Source of the DNA: Pseudomonas japonica
GTDB lineage: Bacteria > Pseudomonadota > Gammaproteobacteria > Pseudomonadales > Pseudomonadaceae
Direction of reading: 5' to 3'
Assembly (NCBI RefSeq): GCF_013522925.1
Contig: NZ_JAAMQU010000004.1
Span: forward strand, 186,001-250,000
Length of the DNA stretch: 64,000 nt
This document shows, piece after piece, positions 63,944 through 64,000 of the stretch (the stretch's first letter is position 1; each line of letters begins with the position of its first letter). The position numbers and the translations under genes are program-made. Under the pieces are notes generated by a model. That model saw only the letters and a list, made by a program, of their open reading frames with translations, made no database searches and was not told the origin of the DNA.

Positions 63944-64000
63944 TCCGCCCCCGCCTCAGGCCTTCTTAAACTATTCTTCACGCGCCTTCACAAAGTGCGA

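Overview
The window is high-GC, compact, gammaproteobacterial DNA. It is almost certainly from the chromosome of a Pseudomonas, most like the P. putida group. The evidence is the conserved block oprF-sigX-cmpX-crfX-cmaX-rraA-(Rieske)-estX-ppsA/ppsR, the cobO-to-cobS cobalamin operon next to hda and purMN, and the nasST-nasA / pyrD / rmf / rlmL neighbourhood. I see no rRNA, tRNA, insertion sequence, prophage or CRISPR array.

Layout. 1-3.9 kb: a nickel/cobalt-type exporter (cut by the window edge) with its CsoR/RcnR-family repressor and a clear C-tract/G-tract operator, a LysR regulator, and an MFS carboxylate-type symporter with an orphan binding protein. 3.9-10.8 kb: a large RTX beta-helix protein related to mannuronan C5-epimerases but lacking key catalytic residues, then an RND pump pair without an outer-membrane channel. 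10.9-19.4 kb: an RluA-type pseudouridine synthase, a small protein behind a near-ideal LexA box, a glutaredoxin-like protein, AmtB, a DUF883/YqjE/YqjK-like trio, dgt, a NarL-type regulator, yggL and dacB. 19.4-26 kb: a sensory diguanylate cyclase, rlmL, rmf and pyrD.

26-31.1 kb is a nitrate-assimilation unit: a sigma-54 promoter, nasS (sensor), nasT (ANTAR antiterminator), a leader RNA carrying two ANTAR-type hexaloop hairpins overlapping an intrinsic terminator, nasA (transporter) and a PP2C-phosphatase/protein-kinase fusion. A bidirectional terminator separates it from oprF. 31-37 kb is the SigX/OprF cell-envelope cluster. 37-40.4 kb holds ppsA and its bifunctional regulator. 40.6-43.7 kb is a three-gene cluster (retropepsin-like protease, inactive-transglutaminase membrane protein, RimK-like ATP-grasp ligase) with no settled function known to me. 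pabB and cysH follow.

46-54.8 kb is a ten-gene, leftward, mostly overlapping cobalamin operon (cobO, cobB, bluB, cbiB, cobC, cobQ, cobU, cobT, an alpha-ribazole-phosphatase-like gene, cobS) behind a cobalamin riboswitch. It covers corrinoid adenosylation, a,c-amidation, aminopropanol and lower-ligand synthesis, and nucleotide-loop assembly. 55-64 kb: a sorbosone-dehydrogenase-like lipoprotein, two NlpC/P60 lipoproteins, hda, an AI-2E/PerM-family protein, a DUF2066 protein, purM, purN and a DUF3108 protein.

The strongest second-look signals are the NasT leader RNA with its sigma-54 promoter, the SOS box before an uncharacterised small gene, the catalytically altered epimerase homologue, and the protease/transglutaminase/ATP-grasp cluster. 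All family assignments are from reading the translations; no database search was run.
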